DNA of 64,000 bases from CALCMJ01 sp964475415 (GTDB lineage: Bacteria; Bacteroidota; Bacteroidia; Chitinophagales; Saprospiraceae), in NCBI GenBank assembly GCA_964475415.1, contig CAYYWZ010000010.1, positions 22,589 to 86,588 on the forward strand, written 5' to 3'. Below are positions 7,568-17,549 of this stretch, piece after piece; position 1 is the first letter of the stretch; every line of letters begins with the position of its first letter. The notes beneath the pieces are model-generated. The model was not told the DNA's origin. It saw nothing but the letters and a program-made list of their open reading frames with translations, and searched no databases. Position numbers and translations under genes: made by a program.

Positions 7568-9106
7568 TTAATTAGTAGGCACAATCTCCAACAATGCACT
7601 TGTCTCCATGTCTGATCTTAGTAGAATTGTTCTCTTTCTCTTTCCCTTGTATCTATAAGAAACTGCTATGGTATTAGGAGGTCTTACCCCTGTGTTGACA
7701 GCATGAACGAGTAAGAAATTTTTACCTTCTTCATTGAGTCCGATCTTTAGCTTAGTAGGTGTTTTTTCTAGGGAATGATCTTCTAGTATCCAATCTCCAT
7801 TGAAATTTAGAGATATAACATCTCCGTCTTGCAACAGGTGATCATATAGTTCTACAGAAAGCGTTCCTTTATCAGCAAAGATCTGATCTTTAGAAATTTT
7901 AATGCCTCTATCGTCATCAGCTTCTGGCAAACTAGTTACAACAGAACCGCTGCTAACTTTCATCGTAAGTATATCGGGCTTGTTACTTTCTATAACTTCT
8001 GTAACGACCTTTTTCTTAGGTTCTTCTACAACTACCGCTTCTGGCTCTTTTACAACTGCGACTTCTGGCTCTGGCTCCATCTGAGGAGGTGTATCCACAC
8101 GTTGAATTTTTGCTATCCTTTCTGGATATATGACCTGAAAATAATGAGGCATTTCTATAAACTGTAAAAAAGGTAATTCACTAGTTTTGATAATTTCATT
8201 CATTTCGAAAATAACTCCTACACCACAATAGTTTACCTTTTGTAATATCTTGTAATTATAATAGTAATACTGCAGTCCATACAACTTAAAAGCTTCTGGC
8301 AGTCCTACCCCATTCTGAAAATCTCTAGAAGCTTGTAATACGATAGCTCCCTTAGCTAGGATATTATTCTTAGATTTTCTATAAGATGCTACCCCATCTA
8401 AAGACGAAGAATAGTTTTCAAAATCATCAAGGTAAAATTGTAGATCTGAGGTCAAAGAAGGATTTATACCCGCATCATTCGTCCTCATATTGGTTACGAG
8501 ATTTATAATTGCTCGATGTATATTGGTCATCTTATAATATAAATCTGCATGCTTAGAATCTGTAGGGATGGTAATACTAGATTGTAAAACTGTATTAATA
8601 ACATTTCGCTCTGTATAGAAGTCATCATAAAGTCTTACACATTGTTCTAGCATCTCGTATACAGCTCCCAGTTTTTCTGGCTGAGTCATATCATTAGCTT
8701 CTATAAAATCTGCTATGGTAAACCTAAACCTATCTGCCTTTTGGCTTAGCTGATATATTCTATCCATGGACTTTGCTACCTCAGGAAACTTACTAGAAAT
8801 TGCAAGATTTTTATATATTGCATTTGGTGGAATATCTCTATAGAATTCATTCTTAGGATCTTCGAATATATTAAACGGAATATCACTGTTGCCGTAGTTA
8901 TTCAACTTGTATCCTTCTAGATCTACATACTTGTTGATATCCTGATTACATAGCTCTAGTAATCTATGTATGATGAATAGACCATGGATATTCTCGTTAG
9001 TAAAAAGCACTACATTGTTGAGGTCTTCGAGATCTTTATTGCTTTGTGCAGTGGAAAATGTACTTATGCACAGACTAAGTGTAATAATATATAATATGTT
9101 CTTCAC
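7568..9106 (-). CDS. Secreted/periplasmic protein of unknown function with helical domain, Pro/Glu linker and C-terminal beta domain
   Basis: A signal peptide (MKNILYIITLSLCISTFSTAQ) indicates export. Residues ~25-330 are mainly helical without a family I can name. Residues ~345-385 form a repetitive Pro/Glu/Val/Lys linker (PEPEVAVVKEPEAVVVEEP). The last ~100 residues form a beta-sandwich-like domain (DGDVISLNFNGDWILEDH ... LLVHAVNTGVRPPNTIAVSYR ... KRTILLRSDMETSALLEI). This C-terminal pattern recurs in secreted Bacteroidota proteins, in my recollection, but has no named function. It is downstream of mnmG on the same strand (52-nt gap) and may be read through from it. The function is unknown. 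Confidence 0.6.
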   Translation of the reverse strand: MKNILYIITLSLCISTFSTAQSNKDLEDLNNVVLFTNENIHGLFIIHRLLELCNQDINKYVDLEGYKLNNYGNSDIPFNIFEDPKNEFYRDIPPNAIYKNLAISSKFPEVAKSMDRIYQLSQKADRFRFTIADFIEANDMTQPEKLGAVYEMLEQCVRLYDDFYTERNVINTVLQSSITIPTDSKHADLYYKMTNIHRAIINLVTNMRTNDAGINPSLTSDLQFYLDDFENYSSSLDGVASYRKSKNNILAKGAIVLQASRDFQNGVGLPEAFKLYGLQYYYYNYKILQKVNYCGVGVIFEMNEIIKTSELPFLQFIEMPHYFQVIYPERIAKIQRVDTPPQMEPEPEVAVVKEPEAVVVEEPKKKVVTEVIESNKPDILTMKVSSGSVVTSLPEADDDRGIKISKDQIFADKGTLSVELYDHLLQDGDVISLNFNGDWILEDHSLEKTPTKLKIGLNEEGKNFLLVHAVNTGVRPPNTIAVSYRYKGKRKRTILLRSDMETSALLEIVPTN

Positions 9107-9158
9107 AACTACTGTAACGATTAATATATGGTAGTTAGTTCGCTATATCGAAAACTTT

Positions 9159-11024
9159 CTACCTACCTACATGAACTAATAGAACTGAAATATCAGAAGG
9201 AGAAACACCAGAAATTCGACTTGCTTGACCTATAGTTCTCGGCTTCATAACCGATAATTTTTCTCTTGCCTCTGCTGATAAAGACTCTAAACTCTTATAA
9301 TCAAAATCCGAATGCAGGTGCACGTCTTCTAGTCTTCCCATCTTATCCGCCATCTCCCTTTCCTTCTCTATATATCCTGAATATTTCAGAGAAATCTCTG
9401 TAAGATTTACAACCTCATCATCATAGGTAGATAAGACTTGCTTAGTATCTGGATTAAGCGCAGCAATATCTTGAACCGATACATTAGGTCTCATTATAAG
9501 GCTATGCATCTTTACTTTTTGGGAAAGAGGAGCTGATCCCTTAGACGCTAAGTATGCATTGACATCATCTGGATGCACACTAGTATTAGCTATATATTTT
9601 GTTAAATTTTTCTCTGCTTCTAACTTATAAGATACCCGCTCCATCCTAGCATCCATATCACTCATTCCCAAGGCCTGAGCTCGTGGCGTAAGTCTAAGAT
9701 CAGCATTATCCTGACGTAATAAGATTCTAAATTCTGCTCTAGAAGTAAACATTCTGTAAGGCTCATCCGTGCCTTTGTTTACTAGGTCATCTATAAGAAC
9801 TCCTATGTATGCCTCCGATCTGAGCAAAACAAATGGATCTTTTTCTTGGTGGCATAAATTCGCATTTATACCAGCGATCATACCTTGACTTGCTGCCTCT
9901 TCATATCCTGTAGTACCGTTAATCTGTCCTGCAAAAAATAGATTAGGAACCTGTCTAGTTTGCAGGGATATATCTAACTGCGTAGGCGGAAAATAATCAT
10001 ACTCTATGGCATATCCTGGTCTGAACATTTTCATGTCTTGGAATCCAGGAACTTTCTTAAGTGACTTGTATTGGACCTCCTCTGGTAAACTAGAGGAAAA
10101 ACCATTGACATAAATCTCACAGGTATTCCATCCTTCCGGTTCTACAAATAACTGATGTCGATCTCTATCTGCAAATCTATCAATCTTATCTTCTATAGAA
10201 GGACAATATCTGGGACCAAGACCTCTTATCCTACCATTAAACATAGGCGATCTATCGAATCCTTCCTTCAGGGTTTCGTGTACATCCTTATTCGTATAAG
10301 CCACATGGCAAGGCAATTGCTTTTTTAGATTCGGAGTATCAGTAAAAGAAAATCTACACGGTTCCGCATCTCCTTCTTGCAACTCCATATCCTCCCACTT
10401 AAGAGATCTTCCATCTATTCTAGGCGGCGTTCCTGTTTTCATCCTTCCTGACTCAAAGCCCAATTCTTTCAGCTGCTCTGTAATTCCTGTCGAAGCACGC
10501 TCCCCTGCTCTTCCTCCTCCAAACTGTTTTTCACCTATATGTATGAGGCCATTTAGAAAAGTACCATTAGTCAGTACGACTGTTTTGCTTTCTATCTCTA
10601 GACCTATACCTGTTTTTACACCAGCGCATCTGCCATCTTTTACAAGAATACCAGTTACCATTTCCTGCCAGAAATCTATATTAAGATTAGCTTCTAGAAT
10701 CTCTCTCCACTTTGCCGCAAACATCATCCTATCAGACTGAGCTCTAGGACTCCACATAGCAGGACCTTTAGACTTATTGAGCATTCTAAACTGTACTCTT
10801 GTGTGATCTGTTACTATTCCACTCTGTCCACCTAAGGCATCTATTTCTCTTACGATCTGACCTTTGGCAACTCCACCCATTGCTGGATTACATGACATCT
10901 GAGCTATGGTATTCATATTCATTGTGGCCAGAAGAACCTTCGAGCCCATATTAGCAGCGGCGGCGGCTGCCTCACATCCGGCGTGACCGGCTCCTACTAC
11001 TATTACGTCATACTTTGGAAACAT
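9159..11024 (-). CDS. mnmG: tRNA uridine-5-carboxymethylaminomethyl(34) synthase, MnmG (GidA)
   Basis: MnmG with MnmE installs the carboxymethylaminomethyl group on U34 of tRNAs that read codons ending in A or G. The N-terminal FAD Rossmann motif VVGAGHAGCEAAAAAANMG begins at about residue 10. The family signature CNPAMGGVAKGQIVREIDAL follows at about 45, then GTFLNGLIHIGEKQFGGGRAGE, and late the conserved YxGYxxKE-like KYSGYIEKE. The 621-residue length is normal. The start MFPKYDVIVVG fits the family exactly. It lies 47 nt downstream of the AI-2E family transporter gene on the same strand. This is a core housekeeping gene with no oddities seen. Confidence 0.97.
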   Translation of the reverse strand: MFPKYDVIVVGAGHAGCEAAAAAANMGSKVLLATMNMNTIAQMSCNPAMGGVAKGQIVREIDALGGQSGIVTDHTRVQFRMLNKSKGPAMWSPRAQSDRMMFAAKWREILEANLNIDFWQEMVTGILVKDGRCAGVKTGIGLEIESKTVVLTNGTFLNGLIHIGEKQFGGGRAGERASTGITEQLKELGFESGRMKTGTPPRIDGRSLKWEDMELQEGDAEPCRFSFTDTPNLKKQLPCHVAYTNKDVHETLKEGFDRSPMFNGRIRGLGPRYCPSIEDKIDRFADRDRHQLFVEPEGWNTCEIYVNGFSSSLPEEVQYKSLKKVPGFQDMKMFRPGYAIEYDYFPPTQLDISLQTRQVPNLFFAGQINGTTGYEEAASQGMIAGINANLCHQEKDPFVLLRSEAYIGVLIDDLVNKGTDEPYRMFTSRAEFRILLRQDNADLRLTPRAQALGMSDMDARMERVSYKLEAEKNLTKYIANTSVHPDDVNAYLASKGSAPLSQKVKMHSLIMRPNVSVQDIAALNPDTKQVLSTYDDEVVNLTEISLKYSGYIEKEREMADKMGRLEDVHLHSDFDYKSLESLSAEAREKLSVMKPRTIGQASRISGVSPSDISVLLVHVGR

Positions 11025-11070
11025 CCTGTAAAATTAATCAATTCCTAATTGGGAAATGCATAGTTATGCA

Positions 11071-12348
11071 TTATAAACTCTTGGTTATTTTTTGAACAAT
11101 TTTGAATTCACTAAGAAATACTTTCGCTAGCACTCTTATAACCGTATATATAGGTATAGCAAGTACCATACCTATCACCCCTCCAAGTTTTGCTCCGACT
11201 AGTACGATGATAAATATTTCTAATGGATGAGCTTTGACACTTTTCCCAAAAATTGTAGGCTGTACGATGAAATTATCAAATAGTTGCATCGCAACAAATA
11301 GCATAATAAGCTTAACAATCATAGGTAACATATCGTCGTAGAATGGCACACCTATATTAGAAGATATGGTAATAATGATCCCAAATGACGCTCCTAGGAT
11401 CGGACCTAGATAGGGTATAACATTCATCAAGGCTGCAAAAAACCCTATGAGCAAGGCATTCTTAATACCTAGCAAGGACAATATGAGCGATACAAATAAT
11501 GTAATGATGGTTATCTGAAAAACAATACCTATAAAGTATCTAATAAGTAGCTTACTACTTTCGTCTACAGCATGTATTGTTCTGTACTCATAGTCATCAG
11601 GTACAATAGCCGATAACATCCTGATAAATAGCCCCTGCTCTTTCAGAAAGAAAAAAGATATAAATAAAATAGACATCATAGCTATGGCGAAATTGCCAAA
11701 AAATCCAACTATAGATCCAAATATCTTAGGAATCTTAGCAGGATTAAGAAAGCTATAAATGTTCTTTTTTAGTCTGTCAAAAAAATGATCATCTTCTTGT
11801 ATATCAGATGGTTCCTCTTCTGCTATATCTTGATTTCTATCATCTTTGATATGTATTACGAGGGCGATATTCTTAAGGCTACTACTGTCCTTACTTCCTC
11901 TCAGCAGCGTATCTAATTCTATGCGCTCTATGTAATTATTCATAGGCTCTTCTACTATTGGATCTAAATCTAGCGATGTGGGAATTATTGTATCCTGAGG
12001 TAAAAGCCCCTTGTCTATCAGCCATTGGTTCCAGTCATTGATAGGTTCTTCTAGACTGTTTATTAGCTTATTATAATCTATACCAGCAAGGTTTCTAGTT
12101 TGGTTGACTAGTGGTGGAATAAATACCCATATAAGTGCCAAAAAGAAAATGACAAATGTAAATAGGGTAATAAGTGCCGAAGGCGTTTTGCCTAGGTATT
12201 TCTTAAGAAAACCCATCAATGGAGCACCTATCATAGATACCACCCAGGCTAAAATGATATACATAACTATATCACTAAAGTAAGCCAAAACGCCCAATAT
12301 AAGCACTAAGGTCAAAAAACCAATTATGTATGAAGTCTTGAATTTCAA
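11071..12348 (-). CDS. AI-2E family transporter (PerM-like membrane protein)
   Basis: This 425-residue polytopic membrane protein has the AI-2E/PerM layout: an N-terminal pair of helices, a large hydrophilic region (about residues 75-215), and then six or so C-terminal helices. The C-terminal half carries the family signature: LLGIKNALLIGFFAALMN followed by VIPYLGPILGASFG, then GKSVKAHPLEIFIIVLVG. The hydrophilic insertion, rich in D/E, is longer than in many homologues. Members are proposed exporters of small signals or ions, sometimes Na+/H+ antiporters; substrate assignment here is not possible. It is probably cotranscribed with mnmG. Confidence 0.85.
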   Translation of the reverse strand: MKFKTSYIIGFLTLVLILGVLAYFSDIVMYIILAWVVSMIGAPLMGFLKKYLGKTPSALITLFTFVIFFLALIWVFIPPLVNQTRNLAGIDYNKLINSLEEPINDWNQWLIDKGLLPQDTIIPTSLDLDPIVEEPMNNYIERIELDTLLRGSKDSSSLKNIALVIHIKDDRNQDIAEEEPSDIQEDDHFFDRLKKNIYSFLNPAKIPKIFGSIVGFFGNFAIAMMSILFISFFFLKEQGLFIRMLSAIVPDDYEYRTIHAVDESSKLLIRYFIGIVFQITIITLFVSLILSLLGIKNALLIGFFAALMNVIPYLGPILGASFGIIITISSNIGVPFYDDMLPMIVKLIMLFVAMQLFDNFIVQPTIFGKSVKAHPLEIFIIVLVGAKLGGVIGMVLAIPIYTVIRVLAKVFLSEFKIVQKITKSL

Positions 12349-12549
12349 TATACAAACAGTTTGTTATCAATTATTTACATGAAATAAAACACATGCTCTT
12401 ACAGTGTACTAAATGATATTTACTAAAAAACAATACAATAATATAGCTAAAAATGTGGCTTTTCACCGAATTATGTGTCTAATAGGTAGAAAACTAATCG
12501 AACACTTAGGTCCTTATTGAGTTTAATTCTAAAATAAAGCATTAAAAAT

Positions 12550-12861
12550 ATGAGACTGATTGCACTTTTTATCTTCGTTTTTTCCCTACAGAATTCACAA
12601 GCTAGTACTGTAGAAGAATTTAACAATGCAGATCCTGTAGAGGTAATCACAGTAGAAAATGCTGATATACTTTGGATATATTCATTTGTCGAAGGACAAC
12701 TCTTACTTAAGAACAAGGCTAACAAAATTATAAATACCTCTATTGTTCAGAGCGGTAAGATCCCAGTTGACATAAGTGAACTAGCAGAAGGTAGTTATAC
12801 CCTTCATCTAAGTAATCATACACAAAATATTAACAGGATCATACATTTTACAAAACAGTAA
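12550..12861 (+). CDS. Small secreted protein resembling a lone T9SS type A sorting domain
   Basis: This 103-residue protein has a signal peptide (MRLIALFIFVFSLQNSQAS). The remaining beta-rich ~80 residues follow the type A sorting-domain rhythm: a DILWIYSFVEGQLLLKNK strand pair, a KIPVDISELAEGSYTLHLSN segment and a final IIHFTKQ ending in basic/polar residues. There is no catalytic or binding passenger. It stands alone, divergent from the AI-2E transporter gene and convergent with queG. It could be a real small secreted protein or a decayed cargo tail; the intact signal peptide argues for the former. Confidence 0.55.
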   Translation: MRLIALFIFVFSLQNSQASTVEEFNNADPVEVITVENADILWIYSFVEGQLLLKNKANKIINTSIVQSGKIPVDISELAEGSYTLHLSNHTQNINRIIHFTKQ

Positions 12862-12936
12862 TACCTACTGCTTATAACAGACTGATTCTAATTTCTTTTT
12901 ATGAGTAGGGCAACTTATTCTTGCACTTATACTTTC

Positions 12937-13860
12937 TTACTTAAGGAAATCTATATTCCGCTTAAGTCCAGAAAACTTTGTTCTCTTCACAGCAGATCCT
13001 TGAAACAGATTATTGAATATTTCTTCGGTAATTTCTTCCCACTCTTCTTTTTTCATATTCATTAATTCTGCCTTAGGTAGAAACTTCTTCTCCTTATGCA
13101 TACTAGAAAATCTATTCCATGGACAGACCTCTTGACATATATCACATCCAAACATCCAGTTTTTCATCTTGCCTGCAAACTCATCAGGAATGGCATTCTT
13201 TAACTCTATCGTCAGATAAGAAATACACTTGCTAGCATCGAGTATATATCCTTCAGGCTTTATGGCATCTGTAGGACAGGCATCGATACATCTAGTGCAA
13301 GTTCCGCAATGATCCTTCAACTTATGATCATAAACTAGGTCTAGATCTAATACTATTTCCGCTAGAAAAAAAAAGGAGCCTTTATCCTTACTGAGTAGCA
13401 AGGTATGTTTTCCTTTCCATCCTAGCCCAGCTCTTTCCGCCCATTCGCGTTCCAGGACGGGTGCAGAATCCACAAATATCCGTGCAGCTACATCGCCATA
13501 ACTTTCCATGATGTAGAACAGTAATTCTTTTAACTTCTTCTTGATAACCTTATGATAGTCCTTTCCGTAAGCATAGCTAGCTATCTTAGGAGCATAGCTA
13601 TCTTCTTGTTTTTCATCCGTATAGTAATTGTACATCAGACTTATCACTGACTTTGCACCTGGAACTAACTTAGTAGGATCTACTCGTTTGTCAAAATGGT
13701 TTTCCATGTAAGACATCTCTCCGTGGTAAGACTGCGATAACCAATGTTCTAGATTTCTAGCCTCCTTTTCCATATATTCTGCCTTAGCAAAACCTACGGA
13801 ATAGAATCCTAGATCCATAGCCTTCTGTCTTATATCGAATGATATTTTCTCTTTTTCCAC
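12937..13860 (-). CDS. queG: Epoxyqueuosine reductase QueG
   Basis: This enzyme catalyses the last step of queuosine synthesis, reducing epoxyqueuosine in tRNA to queuosine with cobalamin and two [4Fe-4S] clusters. Visible hallmarks are the catalytic-region motif RIFVDSAPVLEREWAERAGLGW at about residue 125, the first ferredoxin-like motif CGTCTRCIDACPTDAI, and the second, CDICQEVCPWN. The length of 307 residues matches the short QueG form without the C-terminal HEAT repeats. It is divergent from hemA with a 208-bp gap that carries no other supported gene. Confidence 0.95.
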   Translation of the reverse strand: MEKEKISFDIRQKAMDLGFYSVGFAKAEYMEKEARNLEHWLSQSYHGEMSYMENHFDKRVDPTKLVPGAKSVISLMYNYYTDEKQEDSYAPKIASYAYGKDYHKVIKKKLKELLFYIMESYGDVAARIFVDSAPVLEREWAERAGLGWKGKHTLLLSKDKGSFFFLAEIVLDLDLVYDHKLKDHCGTCTRCIDACPTDAIKPEGYILDASKCISYLTIELKNAIPDEFAGKMKNWMFGCDICQEVCPWNRFSSMHKEKKFLPKAELMNMKKEEWEEITEEIFNNLFQGSAVKRTKFSGLKRNIDFLK

Positions 13861-14068
13861 TTGTTAGATACTATTACATTTATTTCTCGGGCGCATTACA
13901 GCTATACAATAGATTTTTCAGCCTTGTAGCACGATAATCTAAGATATAAAATATAGTAAGTAAACGCATACTGTGCTTATTTAGACCGCGTATAAATAAG
14001 TTAACTAAACTGCCTTTTACAATACGCTGACAATAGAAAAAGCTGTAGGGTCTATTTTTACAGTACAT

Positions 14069-15298
14069 ATGTTATCCAATTATAAAATACTTACTGTAAC
14101 ACATCAACAGCTCAATGTCGAAGACCTTAGCAGTTTCATGGTATGCAACCAAGATGGCAGATCAGATACAGACGCGCTAGAACAGATAAAATCCACTTTA
14201 GACATAGATGAGCTCCTCTACCTCAGCACATGTAACAGAGTAAGCTATATTTTCTTTACCAGAAAGACTATGGATAGTACATATCTAGGCAAATTTTTTA
14301 CCCAGGTAAATCCTAAGATGCCACAGAATGTGCGCAACACGCTCCCTAGATATGTAAAATCATACGAAGGCCATCAAGCGGTACAGCATCTTTATGAAGT
14401 TGCTTCTTCTATGGATTCTCTAGTGATCGGAGAGCGAGAAATATTTTCTCAGTTTAGAAAGGCATATAATACGGCTCTAGAAAATGGATTTATTAAAGAT
14501 AACCTAAGACTCCTCGAACGATTTGCTACTACTACAGCTAAGTCTGTATATGCTAATACGGCCATAGGAGAAAAACCCGTTTCTATTGTATCACTAGCAA
14601 TGCAACGTTTTCTAAAAAATCCTAAAAGAAAAGATTCTAGAATTCTAATTATAGGAGCTGGCGAGACCAATACCTTAGCAGGTAAGTTTCTTAAAAAATA
14701 TAATTTTTCTAACGTTACTATATTCAACAGATCACTGAACAATGCAGTAGAACTGAGTGAACTATTAAATGCTAAATCTCTGCACATAAGTGAACTAGAA
14801 AAATACAAAGCTGGGTTCGATGTAATCTTCATCTGTACATCAGCTAATAAGACGCTCATCGATCCTTCTTTGTATCAGCAATTACTGCAAAGAGAAGATG
14901 ATCAGAAAGTGGTTATAGATCTAGCCGTACCTAGAAATGTAGATAAGGATGTTCCTAAGTTATTCAATGTAGATTATGTAGACATAGAACAATTACGCGA
15001 GCTTGCAGAAGAAAATATGAACTTCAGAAAAGGAGAGCTAGTAAAAGCAAGAACTATCGTAGAAAAAAATGTTCTGGAATTCGAATCACACTATCAGAAT
15101 AGACAGATAGAAAAAATGCTAAGTCATATTCCTAAGGAGATCCAGCAATACAAGGACAAGGCGATCAATGAGGTTTACAAAAAACAAATTGATGCACTAG
15201 ATGCACCTACGCAAGAACTGATCATCAACATGATGGATTATATGGCGAAGAAAAGTATATCTGTTCCGATGAGAATGGCTAAGTCTCCTGTAGTTTAA
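14069..15298 (+). CDS. hemA: Glutamyl-tRNA reductase HemA
   Basis: HemA catalyses NADPH-dependent reduction of glutamyl-tRNA to glutamate-1-semialdehyde, the first committed step of C5 tetrapyrrole synthesis. The active-site Cys lies in LLYLSTCNRVSYIF (about residue 54). The substrate-domain signature SSMDSLVIGEREIFSQFRKA follows at about 113, and the NADPH Rossmann motif ILIIGAGETNTLAGKFLKK at about 192. The C-terminal dimerisation helix is present. The length of 409 is normal. It is monocistronic here; the hemC partner that often follows in Bacteroidota is absent, and 1 kb of gene-free DNA lies downstream. Confidence 0.95.
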   Translation: MLSNYKILTVTHQQLNVEDLSSFMVCNQDGRSDTDALEQIKSTLDIDELLYLSTCNRVSYIFFTRKTMDSTYLGKFFTQVNPKMPQNVRNTLPRYVKSYEGHQAVQHLYEVASSMDSLVIGEREIFSQFRKAYNTALENGFIKDNLRLLERFATTTAKSVYANTAIGEKPVSIVSLAMQRFLKNPKRKDSRILIIGAGETNTLAGKFLKKYNFSNVTIFNRSLNNAVELSELLNAKSLHISELEKYKAGFDVIFICTSANKTLIDPSLYQQLLQREDDQKVVIDLAVPRNVDKDVPKLFNVDYVDIEQLRELAEENMNFRKGELVKARTIVEKNVLEFESHYQNRQIEKMLSHIPKEIQQYKDKAINEVYKKQIDALDAPTQELIINMMDYMAKKSISVPMRMAKSPVV

Positions 15299-15392
15299 CT
15301 TTACCTTGTGCGTTATCTAACGCCTCCATCCTCAGCCTTAAACCTAAGCCTTCAAGTTAATAATCACAAATTTAGATTTCATTACCGTGCAT

Positions 15393-15470
15393 AAAAAAAA
15401 GACTTCAAATCATCACCTGAAATCTTTTTTTTAAATACATAAACACCCTTATATATAAGACACCTTATTA
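15393..15470. repeat. Hairpin element, copy 1 (also a likely hemA terminator)
   Basis: An A-run is followed by a stem AAGACTTCA / TGAAATCTT (one C-A mismatch read on +, a G-U wobble read on -). Next come a T-run and a conserved tail ACATAAACACCCTTATATA(T/C)AAGACACCT. A T-tract flanks the hairpin in both directions, so it could terminate on either strand. It lies about 95 bp after the hemA stop. The same unit recurs 570 bp downstream. Confidence 0.6.
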
Positions 15471-15962
15471 GGTAACTACCCTAAAACTTTTGACTCATAA
15501 TTAGTAGAAAATCAGCGTTCAACTAGCAATAAAAAAAAAATTACTTTTTTTCAATGAAGAACGATTAGACATATGCTAAAAAATTACAAACTATAAGCAG
15601 CACATTCTCAAGTGGTCTATTCAATAAAATGACGATACCGTAATAAATTAGATTTATCAGAAAATTAGAAAAGAAAAATTTAATTAAATATTTTTTTTTC
15701 AAAAAAAATATCGTTTTCCTTACTTCTAGATTTATAATGCATGTTTCCTAATTAAGACAAGTACACTAATCATAGAATATATTTGACTTATTTATAACCA
15801 GGCCTATATTTAAATTGGAATTCTAAGCTGATATAATAAATATATAACTAGATAATATTCATAAATTATAGCAATCGTGACATATACATATATTACATAT
15901 ACGTTTCTAGTTGAATACTAGTAAAAGAGAAAAGGCGTCAATAAAAGACTGGAGAAGGAAAA

Positions 15963-16037
15963 GAAAAAGAGACTTCAAATCATTACCTGAAATCTCTTTT
16001 TTCATACATAAACACCCTTATATACAAGACACCTATT
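15963..16037. repeat. Hairpin element, copy 2
   Basis: This is a direct repeat of the element at 15393-15470, sharing GACTTCAAATCA-TACCTGAAATC and the ~30-bp tail with only a few differences. The stem carries a matching change on both sides (an extra GA / TC pair next to the A/T runs), so pairing is kept. There is no gene between the copies. It sits ~250 bp upstream of the lipoprotein start. Confidence 0.6.
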
Positions 16038-16287
16038 TAAAGTAAAACCCCATACTTAGAGTTATTATTTATGACAACTACTTGACAAATTATTGTGAAA
16101 TATACACTAACTAATATCTTATAAATAATAATGGCAGAACATATAAAATAATTTGCTATCTGTAAACTTCAGATTGTCATTACATCTGCACATAGAAACA
16201 GATAAGCTGGGAAAAATTAGATCTTTACCCAACCTTTTAATAAGGATCTACAGTCTAGCTAGATATAATTCACAAAAAATAAAATTT

Positions 16288-17547
16288 ATGAAAAATATAA
16301 TAGGACTCGGACTACTGTTTATAATGACCTTAGGACTTCAATCATGTTTTGAAGATGAGTGTGATAGTGTACGTACATATACTAGATATGATCCTGTATA
16401 TGTAAGCCTAGAAGATATTAGATCTAATGAAATTTCTCTAGAGCAAGGACAGGAATTAGAGAATCCAGGAAAAATGTATTTATATAAAAATTATATATTG
16501 ATCAATGAGCAAGGAAAAGGAATTCACTTCTATGACAACTCAGATGTACAAGCTCCTCAGCATATAGGTTATTATACTATACATGGCAATTTTGACATGG
16601 CAATAAAAGACGACATCTTATATGCTGATAATATTATAGATCTAATTGCAGTAGATATTTCTAATATACAGCAACCAGTTATTGTAGACAGACAACTAGA
16701 TGCTTTTATTTCTTATGAATATAATGATGGATATATATCGCATTACCTAAACAGCAAAGTTGTATCACAACTAGACTGCCGCACAGTAAACGAAGGCATT
16801 TTCTGGGATGAAGATGTTGTATTTCTTCAGAATGCAGATACCAATGTTTTTGTTCCATCAGCGACAGGTACAAATGGCAATACTGGTGTAGGAGGTTCGA
16901 CAGCAAGATTTACAATCTATTCAGACTATCTCTATACTGTAGATCAAAGTAGTATCACTTCATGGGATATTTCTAATACCCAGAATCCTGTAGTTCTAAA
17001 TAATCAAAATCTAGGGTGGGGAATAGAAACTATCTATCCTTATAAAGAAAATCTATTTATAGGATCAGAAACAGGGATGTATATATTTGATAATAAGAAT
17101 CCTAGCCAGCCTGTTTTACTATCTGTTTTTGAACATGCGAGAGCTTGTGATCCAGTAGTGGTAGAAAATGATATTGCATACGTTACACTTAGAGACGGAA
17201 GCACTTGCCAGGGGTTTGTAAATCAGCTAGATGTAATAGACATAAGTTCTCTTACTAATCCTAAGTTGATCAAATCTTTTGACATGTCTAATCCTCATGG
17301 ACTAAGTATCAAAAATGATGTGCTATACATCTGTGAGGGAGAAGCCGGTCTTAAAGTATTCGATGCGAAAGATTCTAATAATGTAGGCGACAACATGATT
17401 AACCACGAGAAAGATGTACATGCATATGATGCTATAGCGCTTACGGACGAATTAGTTATGCTCATCGGACAAGATGGTTTCTATCAATATGCAGTCGATG
17501 CAGATAAGAATTTAGAATTATTGAGTCACATATATGTAGAAAGGTAA
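16288..17547 (+). CDS. Lipoprotein with LVIVD-type beta-propeller repeats
   Basis: The start is set at the ATG at 16288 because it gives a lipoprotein signal (MKNIIGLGLLFIMTLGLQSC, lipobox LQSC). The frame upstream has no export signal. The mature protein has repeated ~40-residue units of the LVIVD type. Examples are DLIAVDISNIQQPVIVDRQ, SSITSWDISNTQNPVVL, GMYIFDNKNPSQPVLLSVFE, LDVIDISSLTNPKLIKSF and GLKVFDAKDSNNV, which should fold as a surface beta-propeller. It is followed 2 nt later by an outer-membrane-type protein, then a sigma factor, suggesting one operon of envelope-sensing genes. The ligand is unknown. Confidence 0.8.
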   Translation: MKNIIGLGLLFIMTLGLQSCFEDECDSVRTYTRYDPVYVSLEDIRSNEISLEQGQELENPGKMYLYKNYILINEQGKGIHFYDNSDVQAPQHIGYYTIHGNFDMAIKDDILYADNIIDLIAVDISNIQQPVIVDRQLDAFISYEYNDGYISHYLNSKVVSQLDCRTVNEGIFWDEDVVFLQNADTNVFVPSATGTNGNTGVGGSTARFTIYSDYLYTVDQSSITSWDISNTQNPVVLNNQNLGWGIETIYPYKENLFIGSETGMYIFDNKNPSQPVLLSVFEHARACDPVVVENDIAYVTLRDGSTCQGFVNQLDVIDISSLTNPKLIKSFDMSNPHGLSIKNDVLYICEGEAGLKVFDAKDSNNVGDNMINHEKDVHAYDAIALTDELVMLIGQDGFYQYAVDADKNLELLSHIYVER

Positions 17548-17549
17548 TT

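Larger units (their letters stand above)
15299..16287. other. Gene-free AT-rich region with duplicated hairpin element
   Basis: About 990 bp carries no open frame I can defend. It has long A/T homopolymer runs, including a near-perfect A/T stem at 15688-15711, and two copies of a ~75-bp element (15393-15470 and 15963-16037). No tRNA-like or GC-rich structured segment was seen apart from these. The right end probably holds the promoter of the lipoprotein gene at 16288. Confidence 0.6.

Noticed and set aside
12471..12725. Minus-strand frame overlapping the small sorting-domain-like gene
   Set aside because: The plus-strand gene has a clear signal peptide; this frame is antisense.
13880..14068. 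Minus-strand 62-codon frame between queG and hemA
   Set aside because: No similarity or structure recognised; it covers the divergent promoter area and would end at the hemA start.
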